Of a stretch of 53,615 nt of DNA, positions 1 to 11,733 are shown one piece after another; the first letter of the stretch is position 1; each line of letters begins with the position of its first letter. The stretch comes from Oehlia diaphana (lineage: Eukaryota > Glomeromycota > Glomeromycetes > Glomerales > Glomeraceae): NCBI GenBank assembly GCA_003833135.1, contig QZLH01000510.1:28161-81775 (forward strand), read 5' to 3'. Position numbers and translations under genes: made by a program. Under the pieces are notes generated by a model. It was not told where the DNA came from. It did no database searches and saw only the letters and a list, made by a program, of their open reading frames with translations.

Positions 1-270
1 TGCATAGTACCCCCCTTGAAAAATTTCATAGAATTGTATAGTACCCGGGGGGATATTTTACAATTATCTCGTGATCCAGTGCCCGGGGGTACAGGGTCAA
101 ACCCCCGATTTTTGCAAGATACCCGGGGTACTGTGGCCCGCTATATACGGTATTAAATCTATTCTATAAAGTACAGTTATGCAAACTAATAAGAAAATAA
201 AAATGAGTGCTTACAAATATTTTACAATTATTATAATTGTTTCCTTTGGTTTAAATTCCCGGTACTATAG
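1..270. repeat. GC-rich palindromic repeat block with inverted TATAGTACC(C)GGG ends
   Basis: The first 130 bases carry repeated CCCGGGG cores in otherwise AT-rich DNA: GTACCCGGGGGG at 41-52, GCCCGGGGGTAC at 81-92 and the perfect palindrome TACCCGGGGTAC at 120-131. TATAGTACCCGGG near 37-49 recurs inverted as CCCGGTACTATAG at 258-270. A related TGCATAGTACCCCCC begins at base 1. No ORF of interest is present. It is probably the end of a non-coding repeat that continues left of the window; the family is not recognised. Confidence 0.45.
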
Positions 271-715
271 AGATAGTTACACGCGTTCAGGCTTGGTTGT
301 AACACACTTCAGTATGAAATAAGTAGTGAGAGTTTATTGTTACCATGGGCAGGAGATACCTTTCCAAATGGTATCCTTATATAAGGAGAGTTATAATTTC
401 AATTCAGGCTATGCCATACAATGGATTTGACGAACTACCTTTTATTCCAAACTATTGATTTGGCCATGATAAAAGGAAATTAAACAAAAAAAATTAAGTA
501 TTATACTTCCTAGTTAATATTTAGAGTAAATGATTGTAAATTCTGCATTAATAGCATTAAAATATGCACTTCATTATTAATAAAGCCAAGAAATGATTAA
601 GATAGAATCTGATAATATATGGGAAAATAAATACAACATTTATTAAAAGTTTAGAAGTGATATTATTTATACAAATAAACAAATAAAATATTAATATACA
701 ATATTTTTTCTAAAA
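271..715. other. Intergenic, nothing recognised
   Basis: AT-rich DNA downstream of the squalene synthase gene. No ORF, RNA gene or repeat could be supported here apart from the 3' flank of ERG9. Confidence 0.5.
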
Positions 716-2478
716 TTAATCAAAAACATCTAAAGTTTCTCTTCCTTTATAATCTAAGTGTTCCTGATTTACATAATATAATAAATAAGCAGCAAAAGCC
801 GATAGAATAAATCCGATAAGGAAAATCACTATATCATTATTGTCTTGCTGAGATGACGAATATGAATCTATATCTGGTAAGTTTGTTTGACACCATTGTT
901 CGATCTTTAATATATAAAAAGGAAAGAATTAGAAATTTTCATAACAGAAGAAATTTAAATAATGTGAAGTAAATTTACCTTTCCACATGCTACACTAATT
1001 TTCATAAAATTTGGATCTTTACTATCATTCTTTTGAATAATGACTTTTGAATAATAGCGAAAGATATTTGCGACTTCATAAATATTCGTACATTTTAGAA
1101 TCAACTAAATAAAATTTTAAAATAAGTGCTAATTTCAAAGCAAAATCTTCTTATTTAATATAGGTATATCTCTCACCTTAACAGTTTCACCTTTACGAAT
1201 TTTAACGACTGAATGATAAACGTTATAATTTTTAAATAATAAAGCTAAAGTAGCAATAGCCATTACCTGAGGTATAGCACAAAAACTAAATATACTTTTA
1301 TTCTGTATTTTATTCATATAAGTTAAACATTCAGGAGCATGTTGTAAAGCATTTAATATCATTGTTGATAAACAATCAACTGCTTTCTTTTCATATCCTG
1401 GTTTTCTCAAATCCGCTAAATCGTCAACATATTTTGTCCAAATTTCTTTTGGCCAAAATCTACGATTTACTAATAGGTCTTCCAAGTAATCTCTTATAAT
1501 ATTCGTTTTTTGTAAAAACAATCCCATCAAATTCGAGCTGAAATTGCAAAAAGAGGATGGAACTTAGAAGTTAAATTACAGGTAGAAAGAAGAAAAATGA
1601 AAAAAGAAGAGAAGACCCACAGTTCGGTTTCTTTAGCTAACTCCGGTTTTTCCAATCCACTTGTACTAAATAAACTACTTAAACCGATTCCAACCAAACC
1701 AGCAACATAATGACAATATAAATCAAAATCTTTATTTGTCATAACTCCATATTTATTATATGCTGCATCCTTTGCATAATCAGCCATACCATTTCCCATC
1801 TTGTCAGCAATATCTGCAATAACATTCTGAAACTTTTTTCTCAAACTTAAAAATTCTTCAATTACGACATCAAATTCTACAAGTAATTGCCGATCTTTTT
1901 CATCCGGACCGTCTGTACAAATTAAAATTATTCATTGAGAATTTGTTTAAAAGCTTAAGAAATAATAATTATTAAATATTCTTACTTTCGTCAAAAGTCC
2001 ATCCTTTCTTATAAATTGTTTTATGAAAATCTCTCAATAAAGGTTCTTTCTTTTCAATAGGAATCGACATATCATCTTCAATGGTATCAAGCCCACGTAA
2101 CACTAGATAAAATATACAAACCTAAAATTTTTCGAGATTATTTAAAAAAGGCATTCGTTAACTTTTATCAATGACGAATAAGGCAGGATTGTTGATTACA
2201 AATAAGTTATTCTCAAAACAATTTTTAGTAACTTATCAATCAGGAACTACGTAATTCGGAACCAATAATTAACTTACGGCGTCTCTAATTTCATCGTCCA
2301 ATTCTTGAATAACAGCAGCAAATGACCTAGAAGTTTTGTTTAAAAATTCATAACAGCGAATTTTTGCGTTTTGTTCAGGAGGAATTACATGAATAGGTGA
2401 AGACTTGAGAAACTTATATTGAATTAAAGCTACAATTTCACTTGGATGAAATATCGATTGAAAAAGAGATGTTGCCAT
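716..2478 (-). CDS. ERG9: Squalene synthase (farnesyl-diphosphate farnesyltransferase)
   Basis: Condenses two farnesyl diphosphates to squalene with NADPH, the first committed step of sterol synthesis, at the ER membrane. Six exons join in frame: 2478-2278, 2121-1986, 1912-1621, 1537-1177, 1104-979 and 904-716, giving 434 residues, the usual length for fungi. Exon 2 encodes the first Asp-rich Mg2+/diphosphate motif (DTIEDD, after VLRGL). Exon 4 encodes the second (NIIRDYLED) and the [17 protein letters not shown] segment typical of the family. The last exon holds a C-terminal hydrophobic helix ([20 protein letters not shown]) followed by a short charged tail, the expected ER anchor. All borders are GT-AG. 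The gene is divergent from the transporter at 3041. Identification is secure; exon borders come from reading only. Confidence 0.95.
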
Positions 2479-3040
2479 TTCTTAAAAATTTAAATTTTAA
2501 AAACGTTTATGAAAAACAAGAATGACTCTCTTAATTTCTTTTTCACAATTATAATAGGATTTTATACTGCATGATGGTGTAACATTAAAATTTTTCGCGT
2601 TTAGTTTCACGAAAATATGCAAACATGTGTCAATGTAAAGATTTCGAAGGTTTCGGCAATTAAATCACGTTATCACATTTCTTGTAAAACTGTTTATCCG
2701 TTTGCTATCAGATATCGGTCTGATTGATTACAACCGTTCATTGGTTGTTTTGCTAAGGAAATCTTTTTTTGTTAAAGACATTAATTTAATTAATTTAACG
2801 GATTATCCGGATTATATCCATTAGGAATTCGTTTTTTAACAATCTGATTTTAGCATTTTTTTTCAAAAAAGCTTGTTGATAGTTGCTGGCCTGCATTATA
2901 AGAACAACTGATACAGATTTTTTTTATCAATGTAAACATTACACAAGTTTATCATGTGATATTAGTTCAATACTCACTTAACATCTAGTACAACTAAAAG
3001 GATGAAAAGTCAGTCTCGAAAATTTTCTTCTTAAATAAAT
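2479..3040. promoter_or_regulatory. Divergent promoter region ERG9 / SLC35F-like
   Basis: A 562-bp AT-rich spacer between two head-to-head genes, so it must hold both promoters. No ORF is present. I could not assign a specific sterol-response or TATA element with confidence. Confidence 0.4.
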
Positions 3041-4413
3041 ATGGCGTCAATACAATCATCTTTACAGGCTGTAAATGAAGAAAATGGACAGTCTATTGAA
3101 GATGATAACAGTAATAATTTTGTTCCTGTTCGTAAAACGTATAATACTTTAGGTCTAAGCATATTATGTATTTGTATCGCATCGTTTGTTATACAAACGG
3201 TAATAAAAGATATTACATTTTTAATCTTGAAATCTTGTTAATTAAAATTTTTTAATAGAGTACCTTCTTTTTTCAAATAGGAACTAGCACAATTTGTACA
3301 AACAGGAATTAAATTTCATAAACCATATTTCATTCTGTAAGTTATAGTAATAATTTTATTATATGTCTTTTTTTATTAAAAAATTTAATTAAAAGAAATT
3401 TATTAAATAGATGGGTAGCACATAGTTGTTATATGATAATATTACCGCTTCAATTTATGTTTAGATTGAATCCACTTCAATATTTAATAGAATTTCTTGA
3501 TGTTGGAGTTGAACTAGTTGGTACAATTAAACCAACGTATTATTCAGTTTTAACAAGAAATCAAGCAGCGGAAGAAGTTGATCATAATAATTATTCTATT
3601 AATGATACATCAATAACTCAAATTTTAACATCCAGGTATTATAGATCAGTAATAATTTATATTCTAAAGATATCATTACTATTCGCTTGTGGTATATGTA
3701 TATCAGGATATATTTGGTATATTGCCGTAAACTTAACCACAATGGCCAAATTAACGGCAATATATAACACAAGTTGTTTTTGGGCTTATGTATTTTCAAT
3801 AATTTTATTAAGTGAGTCAATCAAAGTAGAAAAAATTATAGCGACATTTTTAAGTATCACAGGAGTAGTAATTATGACATTTTTTGGTAAAGAAAACAAT
3901 GATAATGGACATTTTAATAATAATACTATTGTTATAGTGATGGGAGATTTATTAGCATGTTTTGGTGCTCTCATGTATGGATTATATCAAGTGCTTTATA
4001 AGAAATTAGGTAGTCCTCCAACACCATCTTTTTTATTTGCAAATACAATAACAGGATTAATAGGAGTGCATACTTTTCTTTTTCTTTGGATACCGATACC
4101 ATTATTACATTTTACTGGTATTGAATTATTTGAATTACCTGATTCAGGAACATTCGGCTTTATACTATTAATTGCAATAGCGGGAGTATTTTTTAATGCC
4201 AGTTTTATGTTGGTGATAGCATTAACTTCCCCTTTATTTGCTGCTATTGGTATTATGTTAACTATTCCAATTGTTGCTTGGGTTGATTTAATTGTTATTA
4301 ATACACCGATAACTGTAAGTACTGTGGTCGGTAGTTTTTGTATATTATTAGCTTTTGTATTATTAAGTTGGGCAAGTATTAGGGATGAAATTAGAAAACT
4401 TTATTTTAGTTAG
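3041..4413 (+). CDS. SLC35F/EamA-family (drug/metabolite transporter) membrane protein
   Basis: Three exons (3041-3199, 3281-3336, 3411-4413) join in frame to about 405 residues. After a short polar N-terminus come roughly ten hydrophobic helices. The first begins at NTLGLSILCICIASFVIQT. A conserved KPYFILWVAHSCYM-like helix is rebuilt across introns 1 and 2. The C-terminal half contains GDLLACFGALMYGLYQVLYKK, typical of SLC35F3/F4/F5 and fungal vacuolar EamA proteins. That layout is a two-repeat DMT fold, commonly a nucleotide-sugar, thiamine or organic-solute carrier of endomembranes. The substrate cannot be read from sequence; thiamine-like transport by SLC35F3 homologues is only an analogy. 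The third helix group (CGICISGYIWYIAVNLTTMAKLTAIYNTSCFWAY) agrees well with the family. Confidence 0.8.
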
Positions 4414-4513
4414 AGATAGATAATAGAGTAATTACTAGAATATTATCTAATGTAATTTTTTGTAATATCTTTATTTTACTTAACTTTTTTTTTAAAAAAA
4501 AAGTAAGAGATTT

Positions 4514-4964
4514 TTATTTCTCTTCAGTCCTTTTTATTTCATCATCTTGAAATCCTAAATTTTTCATTTCTTCAGGTGTCATTAGTCCTCTAATAATTAC
4601 ATTAAAAAAAGTCATTAAAAGAAAGCTTTAAATTGGTCACATTTTAAATGAAAGGTTTTTTTTTTAAAAAAAAAGTATAAATTAAATAATTTCTTACTTA
4701 TCCATTCTACATTTTAAATAGGTTTTTGATAGATGTCTACAATTTCCATTATTTCCTTGATTTTTTTTCAAACATTCAAGATATTCTTTAACAAGTTGTT
4801 TGCATTCACCTTTTTATTTAAACCATATTTATTTACTGAATAATTTAATAATTTATAATTTTCATGATAATAAATAAAATACCTTCATGATCTAAAGGAA
4901 AACTTCCCTTTTCTGGTGGTGTTGGTTTGAATGCAGAAATATTTGGTGGTCTACCAAATGACAT
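4514..4964 (-). CDS. COX19: Cytochrome c oxidase assembly factor COX19
   Basis: Small twin-CX9C protein of the mitochondrial intermembrane space, needed for copper delivery and assembly of complex IV. Three exons (4964-4883, 4809-4698, 4589-4514) give 89 residues, the normal size. The N-terminus MSFGRPPNISAFKPTPPEKG and SFPLDHEGEC match Cox19 closely. Two CX9C motifs are intact: C-KQLVKEYLE-C and C-RHLSKTYLK-C. The C-terminus keeps the family PEEMKNLGF segment. These short exons had to be assembled by reading through GT-AG borders. The 3' end lies about 100 bp from the convergent SLC35F-like gene, so their transcripts may overlap. Confidence 0.93.
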
Positions 4965-5258
4965 TTTTTTATCCTTTAATAAAGAAAATAAAGTTGTTAA
5001 GAGTCAGATATCAGGTCGTCAATTGTGTTCACGTCTGACAGCAATCGCGTCGCGTCAAAAATTCGATAATGTCAATTTAAAATGACGGACATACTTAGTC
5101 AGAGAAGTACAATTGCTTGCCTATATCACGCGCATTATTTTTATTTACAAATTTTTACAATTAAATTATAAAACTGGGTTAGAAACTTAGAAATTTTCTG
5201 AGGGTCGCGCATTAGTACATTTAATTGCTAATTAATCTATCCTATGCTAATGCTTACA
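4965..5258. other. Intergenic / COX19 upstream region
   Basis: About 290 bp between the COX19 start codon and the stop of the upstream, same-strand HUS1 gene. It should hold the COX19 promoter. No further gene is seen. Confidence 0.4.
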
Positions 5259-6532
5259 TCAATACACTTCTGATAACCCTTTCAAATAAACCTTTATTCC
5301 TATATTTTCATCATACATATTCTCAGCTTCTAATAGAATGTATTCATGTTGTTTAACAACTAAAAAGAAATATATGTCTTATTAATATTATCAAATAAGA
5401 ATTCAAAAAGACAAATAACTTACAGCATGATACGTTCCTTAGATTCTCAAGTCTAAAGAACGTAGCAAACAGTCGTGATTTGACTGCTGTAACATCCGAT
5501 GATCGTACGTCGTCTTTATGAAAATAAAAGAGTTTGAATAATATCTCTCAATAATTAATTCGTATAACAATAGATTCTTACTTTGATCTTTCCGTCTGTA
5601 TTTAACTTGATGACACATTTTACTTCCTGTATCAAGAGAATATTTGATTTTGAAAATATGATGATTTGTATTATGTTGAACCGATACAAGCAGGTTATCT
5701 TTGATATTTGAAAATAATCTAGCCATTTTTAGAAGTTTGTATAAATCACTATCATTAAATTTTATCGCTCTCCGCTAAATTTTAAAGAAGAAACATTTTA
5801 TAAATACAACGGATAAATAAATTAAAAAATAAAATTTAAATTTGTATATTACACTGATTGGTGGAGGATTTTGTCTATAACGATTATCGCCCACAATCTC
5901 TACTTTAAATTTTGACGTCGATTTTTCATCACAATTCGTCTAAGATTATTTTAATATAATCAATATATAATATTTTAGTTAGATCAAATAAAAAAAAAGG
6001 TAAACAAAAAAAAGTAAAATTACCTCGAATAAAAGGATTGTAGTTTCCCCTATTATTTTAAGTTCCATTTTAACATTGTGTTTATCGCCCATAGCTTCTA
6101 ACGCTTGTAATAAACTAATGATTTGAAATTTTAATATAAAATGATTTCTATCGTTGATTATGTTTATAGAACTAATCTCTTTAATATCTTTCAATGTTCT
6201 ATTTGAATAAATTAATAAAAGGCATTATATAAATTATATTACGTGTTTTATTAAAAACTTTCATTGAAAATTAGATAAAAAAACAATTATTTGAACAAAT
6301 TACCCAAATACTTTCCCTTTGTTTGCTTCTTCATAAAGCAACTTAATTTCTCTTTCGTTGATAACCATAATCACGCTTTCTTTCGTGAAATCGCTCATAT
6401 ATGCCACTAACGCTAAAAAGTCTTTCAGATAAAAATTTAAACGCGTTTTTTTTTGCTTAACAAAGAAAGGTACCTACCCCTAAAAGCGGCAACCTTTTCT
6501 TTATCAAAAAGGATCTTTAAACTAGAGGTCAT
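5259..6532 (-). CDS. HUS1: HUS1-like subunit of the 9-1-1 DNA-damage checkpoint clamp
   Basis: HUS1 forms the PCNA-like RAD9-RAD1-HUS1 clamp loaded at damaged DNA to activate ATR/Rad3 signalling. Seven exons join in frame to about 270 residues. Start ATG at 6532 (MTSSLKILFDKEKVAAF), followed by LVAYMSDFTKESVIMVINE, the position of the first PCNA-like repeat. Next comes FILKFQIISLLQALEAMG...VKMELKIIGETTILLFE, which aligns with the LSRALKTAQN...LKIKLT segment of known HUS1. Then follow PPISRRAIKFNDSDLYKLLKMARLFSNIKDNLLVSVQ (interdomain and start of repeat two) and an end LLEAENMYDENIGIKVYLKGL matching the terminal strands. The similarity is by pattern of strands and anchor residues rather than high identity, so confidence is moderate; another PCNA-fold clamp subunit is the main alternative. 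Confidence 0.65.
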
Positions 6533-8235
6533 ACTTTCGCAAATTTGATTTCTCAGTTCATTATGTTCATAGATTCATATAAAATTCGATCTTTCATGTG
6601 ATCACAGATCAATCTGTGTAACAATAAATTTTTCGTATCTCCCTCATTATTAATCTTTGATTCTTTGAGTCATGTTGCATTCCTTTAGTTTTGCTTGTTT
6701 TATTATGCCCAGATGCCGGCAGACATTATTTCATTCCTTTACATGTTTGATACCCATTCATCCCGGCTAGCCTCTTCTTCCAATAAAGAACATTCGATGA
6801 TTCTAATTCTGTCATGTTTTTTACATTTTATCCAATATTACAAATTATATATTAACATGGGGTAGATTTTTTAGGTAGTACATTTTTTCGAAAATATGTA
6901 GAAGTTAATAAAGATTCGCTCATATTTTTAACTTAGCGTAATAAATATGCATCAAAAAAAAAACAAAATTGTATTGACATTAAATTAAAATCACGCGATA
7001 TCATCTTTATTAACGCAAAAGAAAATTTTACATACATAAAAGTAGGAGATTATTAAATATTTTACATGAAAGTAAATATCATCTTTTCCTTTCTACTTCC
7101 GATAAATCAATGCAATAAATAAACAAAATTCCTCTTCATAGTTCCTGTATAGGTCCAGTTTATGAACAAGACAAAAATTAAATTATAATCAACTTAGTAA
7201 TTTTTTTACTAATGCCTTGTTCGTTTATATAATTGTGGTCTTAAAAAGTTTAGTTATTGCATCACGTTCTGAATACTTATTTGCTAAAATCACTAATTTC
7301 TTTCCACTTTCAGCAGAATCAAGACTCCAGCGGTGATTAATATTAGTGCATTCTCTGTAATAGTGGAAAACGCCTTCGTTGGGTGGGTGTCACATTGTCA
7401 TAAACTTAGCAATGTCGTTTATCTTCTCAAGAAATTTCTTCTCAGTAAAGACTTTGAGTTTGTGAAATCATACTTTACGTTGAAGATAATATATTACAAC
7501 CCACTGGTAGAAATAATTATTTTATGATATATAATTGCGTTCTTTGGGTGGTGTTTAAATAAAATGCAAATCTATGTTGACATCTTGAAATTGAATTTTA
7601 GAATTTTCCACACTTGGCCATTGGTCAATATATCGCCGAATTGCTAAATTGTTAACAATTCAATCAATGGTGTAAAGTAACGAATCATCATTAAATTAAT
7701 TATATTTTGATGAGAAATATAAATTGATAACTATAGTATTATAAGATCTAAGTAAGTAATTGTGTATTATACAGAAAAAGTTCGAGCCACATTATCCTTG
7801 TACATACCTTGATAGAATTTCCGTGTAAGAGCATATCAGGTTTCAAGAAAGCCCTAGGATAAGCTTTATTCATATCAAATAATCATCAAGATCTAGCTTG
7901 TTGATCTTAAATAGAAAAGTAATTCAACTTTCTACTCTGAGTCTCGACATCCTGTTCCTTAGTTGGCTTTGTCATGTTGGCACATCCATGACTAGACTGG
8001 AGAATGGTTTTACTTGTTGATGGAGAGGTATTTTTCAGGCAAACAATTTCTGATTTAACGTTTACTGGTACTCGTCAGTTTTGGAATAACGATAATATAA
8101 CCCAACTTCAATGCTGAGATAAAAATCGCCGATTGTCGCACAGATTGGTAGTTATAATTCGATCATGTGATATTCAGGATGAGATACGCGTATTTTAAAT
8201 TTGTCGTTCAAATAAATTACAATTCCAACCAGAAC
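6533..8235. other. Intergenic 1.7 kb, no supported gene
   Basis: AT-rich region between divergently transcribed HUS1 and CENP-N. Only short ORFs without recognisable domains or splice logic occur, and many stops break all frames. It should contain both promoters. No RNA gene or clear repeat was seen. Confidence 0.5.
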
Positions 8236-9919
8236 ATGCCCCTTCACTCCTTCATTCGCAACGATACAACTATTATTGCGCCAAATGCTTCTCTTCGTCG
8301 TGTTATAAACCGTCATACAAAAGACTCTTTACTCGATATTATACGGAAATGGTTGCAAGACCCAATGGCGCGCCCAAAAATTGAAGATACTTCTGAAGAC
8401 GAAGAAAACTGTGATAATACCAATGGACAACAAGTAAATCGACTCTTACATCATTATGAAAAAATTTCTAGTAAAAAGAATATGGTTGATAAAATATTTC
8501 TTGAGGATTGGGTGTGTACCTTATAAATAAATATTTATATTTACTTGTAGTATTAAGCTTTTTTTATACGGATATTTGTAGAAAAACGGATTGAATTATA
8601 AACAAATTGCTCAGCTTGACATGAAATGTACGTGTATTTGTAAATTGCCCAAAAATTCTTTAATTTATTAACATTTCAACAGATTATCATGATCATTCTA
8701 GTCTCAAACATTGGAAAGCATTAAAACTATGTTGGGAAAATGGTATATAAAGTTTATTTTCTCTCGTTGATCGTAATAAATAATTTTGATATACAAATAA
8801 TCATTAGGTTAAATTTTAGGATTGAGGAAAAAAGAATATCGGAAGACTTCAGAGCTTAATTCGTCACTTTTGACACAACTTTCGCCATTCTTCAAAACTG
8901 TAAGATATTGAAATGACGCGCTTTTTATGAATAATAACCGTTTTTCTTTTTAAAAAAAGTTTATAAATGTTTTTTAGCATTTATACATCGAAGAATATGA
9001 AAAAAATTGGTGGATACGAATTAGCATTCACGATGGAGTTCCTCCGAATACCCTTCCTGTTAGTTCTAACATCATTTACGTGATTTATTTTACCAATTCT
9101 GAGCATTTATTATGTAGCAATATTAAACGTGAACACAAGGAATTTATAATGCAGGTATGCGACTCTGTAATTTTTAAATTCTTTATTATCAAAAATTATA
9201 TAAAAAAGACATGTTGCATTTTAGGGACTTTTAAAAACCTTTGTTTGTAATGAAATTGAGGAGTGTGATTTGAAAGGTAAATATGCGGATTCTCTTGAAA
9301 AATTATTATTACATCGACAATCCCAAGGCACGTACAGCCGCTACCGGTTAAATCAAGTTGATGATAATCCACTATTATTTCCATCTAAAAAACCAAAGAA
9401 AGATGGTAACCTTTTTATTTAATTTATTGAACTGTTTAAGCTGGTTTTCTTTAATGTATCCTAAAATTAATCAGAAATTATAAATGTTTCAGATATACCT
9501 GAAAATATCGACCAATTTGAAGATATGATGGATGAAGATGACATTTTACTTTTGAAGCAAAGAGACACTGCGGCAAATGATAATTTTGGTCCAAATGAAC
9601 AGCCATCACTTGACATGGTTGAAATCAAGGTGAAAAATTAATTACGTATATTTTACCTCTTTACATAAATTTAAATTCATAATTTTGTCTTTTTTAGTTA
9701 TCAACTCCTTTACATACGTCCAATAATGATGATCAATCGACACCGTTATCTATGACAGTTCTCTTTGAAGGAACAAATGTGATTGAGGGAATAAAGAAAA
9801 TGATTATGGCAGGAATTGCCGAACCTCCATTACCAGCTTATTTAGCTGATATACATAGTAACGGAAGGAATTACATAGAAGTTGATGAAAATAATGTTGT
9901 AATAAAAAAAGGACACTAG
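8236..9919 (+). CDS. Kinetochore protein CENP-N / Chl4 / Mis15 homologue
   Basis: Inner-kinetochore (CCAN) protein that binds the CENP-A nucleosome region with its CENP-L/Iml3 partner. Start chosen at MPLHSFIRND (8236). An in-frame ATG 69 bp upstream adds only an uncharacteristic stretch. About eight exons give about 395 residues. Early segments RRVINRHTKDSLLDIIRKWLQDP and then KNGLNYKQIAQLDMK (spanning an intron) match the N-terminal Chl4 pattern. The central block NWWIRISIHDG...IIYVIYFTNSEHLLCSNIK matches the family's conserved core. The C-terminus has a MTVLFEGTNVIEGIKKMIMAGIA segment like the last conserved CENP-N block, ending VVIKKGH. The acidic linker EDMMDEDDILLL lies between. The match is by ordered motifs over the whole length, which makes the call strong although identity is probably low. 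Confidence 0.8.
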
Positions 9920-10056
9920 AACATTTAGAATAACAAAATAAGTAGGTAAATTATGAAATTCAATTCTAGCTTCTACTAATTATGAAATAAAACAATAATA
10001 AATAATGTGTCAAATTTAATTAAAATTTTTTTTTCGTTTTTAAAAAATTGTTGTTT

Positions 10057-10534
10057 TTATACACTCTTATTAACTAGTTTTTCTAATTCAGATTCTACAT
10101 CTTTAGCAGGCAAATTATTTAATACGACCTTTTCTTCTTTACCAAAATCTAACATAATAGTAATTAATAATAACAAAGGAATTAATAAAATTAATAAGTA
10201 AAATACTAATAAAACTTTATTGTTCATACCATAACGAGCAAAAAATCTTGCTTCTACACCACTCGCTTCACGGATAAGAATTGGAAAATTTGGATTAGCT
10301 TCTTTTAATGAAACATAATTTTTGGAGATAAATTCTCTGTTAACAAAGAGAATCAATTATCAATTATATAAGAATTGTATTCGATTAAAAATTATCGATC
10401 AAAATAATAAATATTTTAAAACTTATTGATAAATTTTAATATCTTAACCTAACACCACTGCTGGCAGGACTAGTCTGACAATAATGAACACGAAGTTCTT
10501 TAAGATTTTTTGATAATAAATTTCTCCAAGACAT
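10057..10534 (-). CDS. NDUFA2: NADH:ubiquinone oxidoreductase subunit B8 (NDUFA2)
   Basis: Accessory subunit of mitochondrial complex I with a thioredoxin-like fold. Three exons: 10534-10449, 10336-10230 and 10148-10057. The start MSWRNLLSKNLKELRVHYCQ and the segments SPASSGVRE and [42 protein letters not shown] match the family along its whole length, and the product has about 95 residues, as expected. The second intron (10229-10149) is 81 nt, a multiple of three, and has no in-frame stop. Unspliced it would insert a strongly hydrophobic stretch between ARYG and FGKEEK, so a naive translation looks like a membrane protein; the spliced form restores the conserved ARYDFGKE. Confidence 0.93.
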
Positions 10535-10721
10535 TTTTTTTTTTTTTTTTGACAAAAAAATCGGGGAAAGAGTTAATTATGATATTACATAAGCAAGATT
10601 ATCAATGAATATTTTTTATCAAGATGGCTGTGTAACCTCCTTGACGTTATTATTAAGTTTATTATAGTATCCTTATTTATAAAATAAACAAACTTTTTAT
10701 TATTATTATATAAAAATTAAA

Positions 10722-11733
10722 ATGACTGATAAGATGGAAATAGATCAAGAAGAAACGGAACTTGAAGTAGTATTACCAGGAGATCCTATAAATATTACAA
10801 GAAAAGATTTAAAACTGGGACCAGGTTTAACATTAACTCAAGATTCTGTAATTTGTATTAAAGCCGGAATATTAAAACATTTTAGCAAGAAAAATATATG
10901 GTATGTTGAAAATAATCAAAGAAGGGTAAATAAACGTTCACATAAATTTTTTTATCTTATTTTATTTATTTTTATTTCGATCGGACCAATATAAATAAAT
11001 ATATATGTATGTGTATATACGTGATTATTATTTTTAATCATTAATTGATATAGTATATACCAGCAGAGAGAGATCCGGTTATTGGAACTGTAACTTATAA
11101 AGGAGGAGAATATTATCGACTAGACATTGGTAGTGCTCATCAAGCTATATTACCAATATTAGCTTTTGAGAATGTTAGCAAAAAGAGTCGACCCAATTTA
11201 AATGTAAGTTGAAAGAAAAAAAATTAATTCTTTAAACTAATTTAATAATTCTTATTTATTAATATACATAAAGATTGGTAGTTTAATTTATGCAAAAGTA
11301 GTTTTGGCAAATAAAGATATGGAGCCAGAAATTTGGTGTTATAATCCAGATACGAAGAAGGCTGAAGGATTTGGAGAGTTAAAAAATGGATATGTAATTA
11401 AATGTTCTCTAAGATATTGTAGGAGGTAAACGTTTTTATACTTTGTTTCTTTTAAATTAAAAAAAAAAGGTATTTTAATAAAAAAAAAAATTGTTATTTA
11501 ATCTGTTAAATTATAGGATAATTTCACAAGAAACTGGAATCAGATCATTATTGAAAAAATTAGGAGAAAAATTTGAATTTGAAATAGCAGCCGGAATGAA
11601 TGGTAGAATTTGGATTTGTCTTAAATCGAAAGATATTAAAAATACTATTTATTGTTGTAATGTTATTAAAAGAGGTGAAAACTTACATGGTGATGATATG
11701 TATGAATTAATTGATAGTCTAGATGAGGAATAA
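10722..11733 (+). CDS. RRP40: Exosome complex RNA-binding subunit RRP40 (EXOSC3)
   Basis: Cap subunit of the RNA exosome that feeds RNA to the 3'-5' nucleases in nucleus and cytoplasm. The first exon 10722-10925 carries an N-terminal domain ending in the VLPGD motif region. Exon 2 starts at 11054 with YIPAERDPVIGTVTYKGGEYYRLDIGSAHQAILP, the S1-domain signature of Rrp40/Rrp4. It is followed by NIGSLIYAKVVLANKDMEPEIWC and a GELKNGYVIKCSLRYCRR block. The last exon holds the type-I KH-like domain with the diagnostic G-M-NG-RIWI motif. Length about 240 residues, normal for the family. Introns are short and GT-AG. Confidence 0.93.

Noticed and set aside
7333..7527. 64-codon plus-strand ORF between HUS1 and CENP-N
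   Set aside because: No family resemblance; surrounding frames are equally random.
10149..10356. NDUFA2 as a membrane protein with an internal hydrophobic helix
   Set aside because: The hydrophobic stretch is an 81-nt GT-AG intron; splicing restores the conserved ARYDFGKE.
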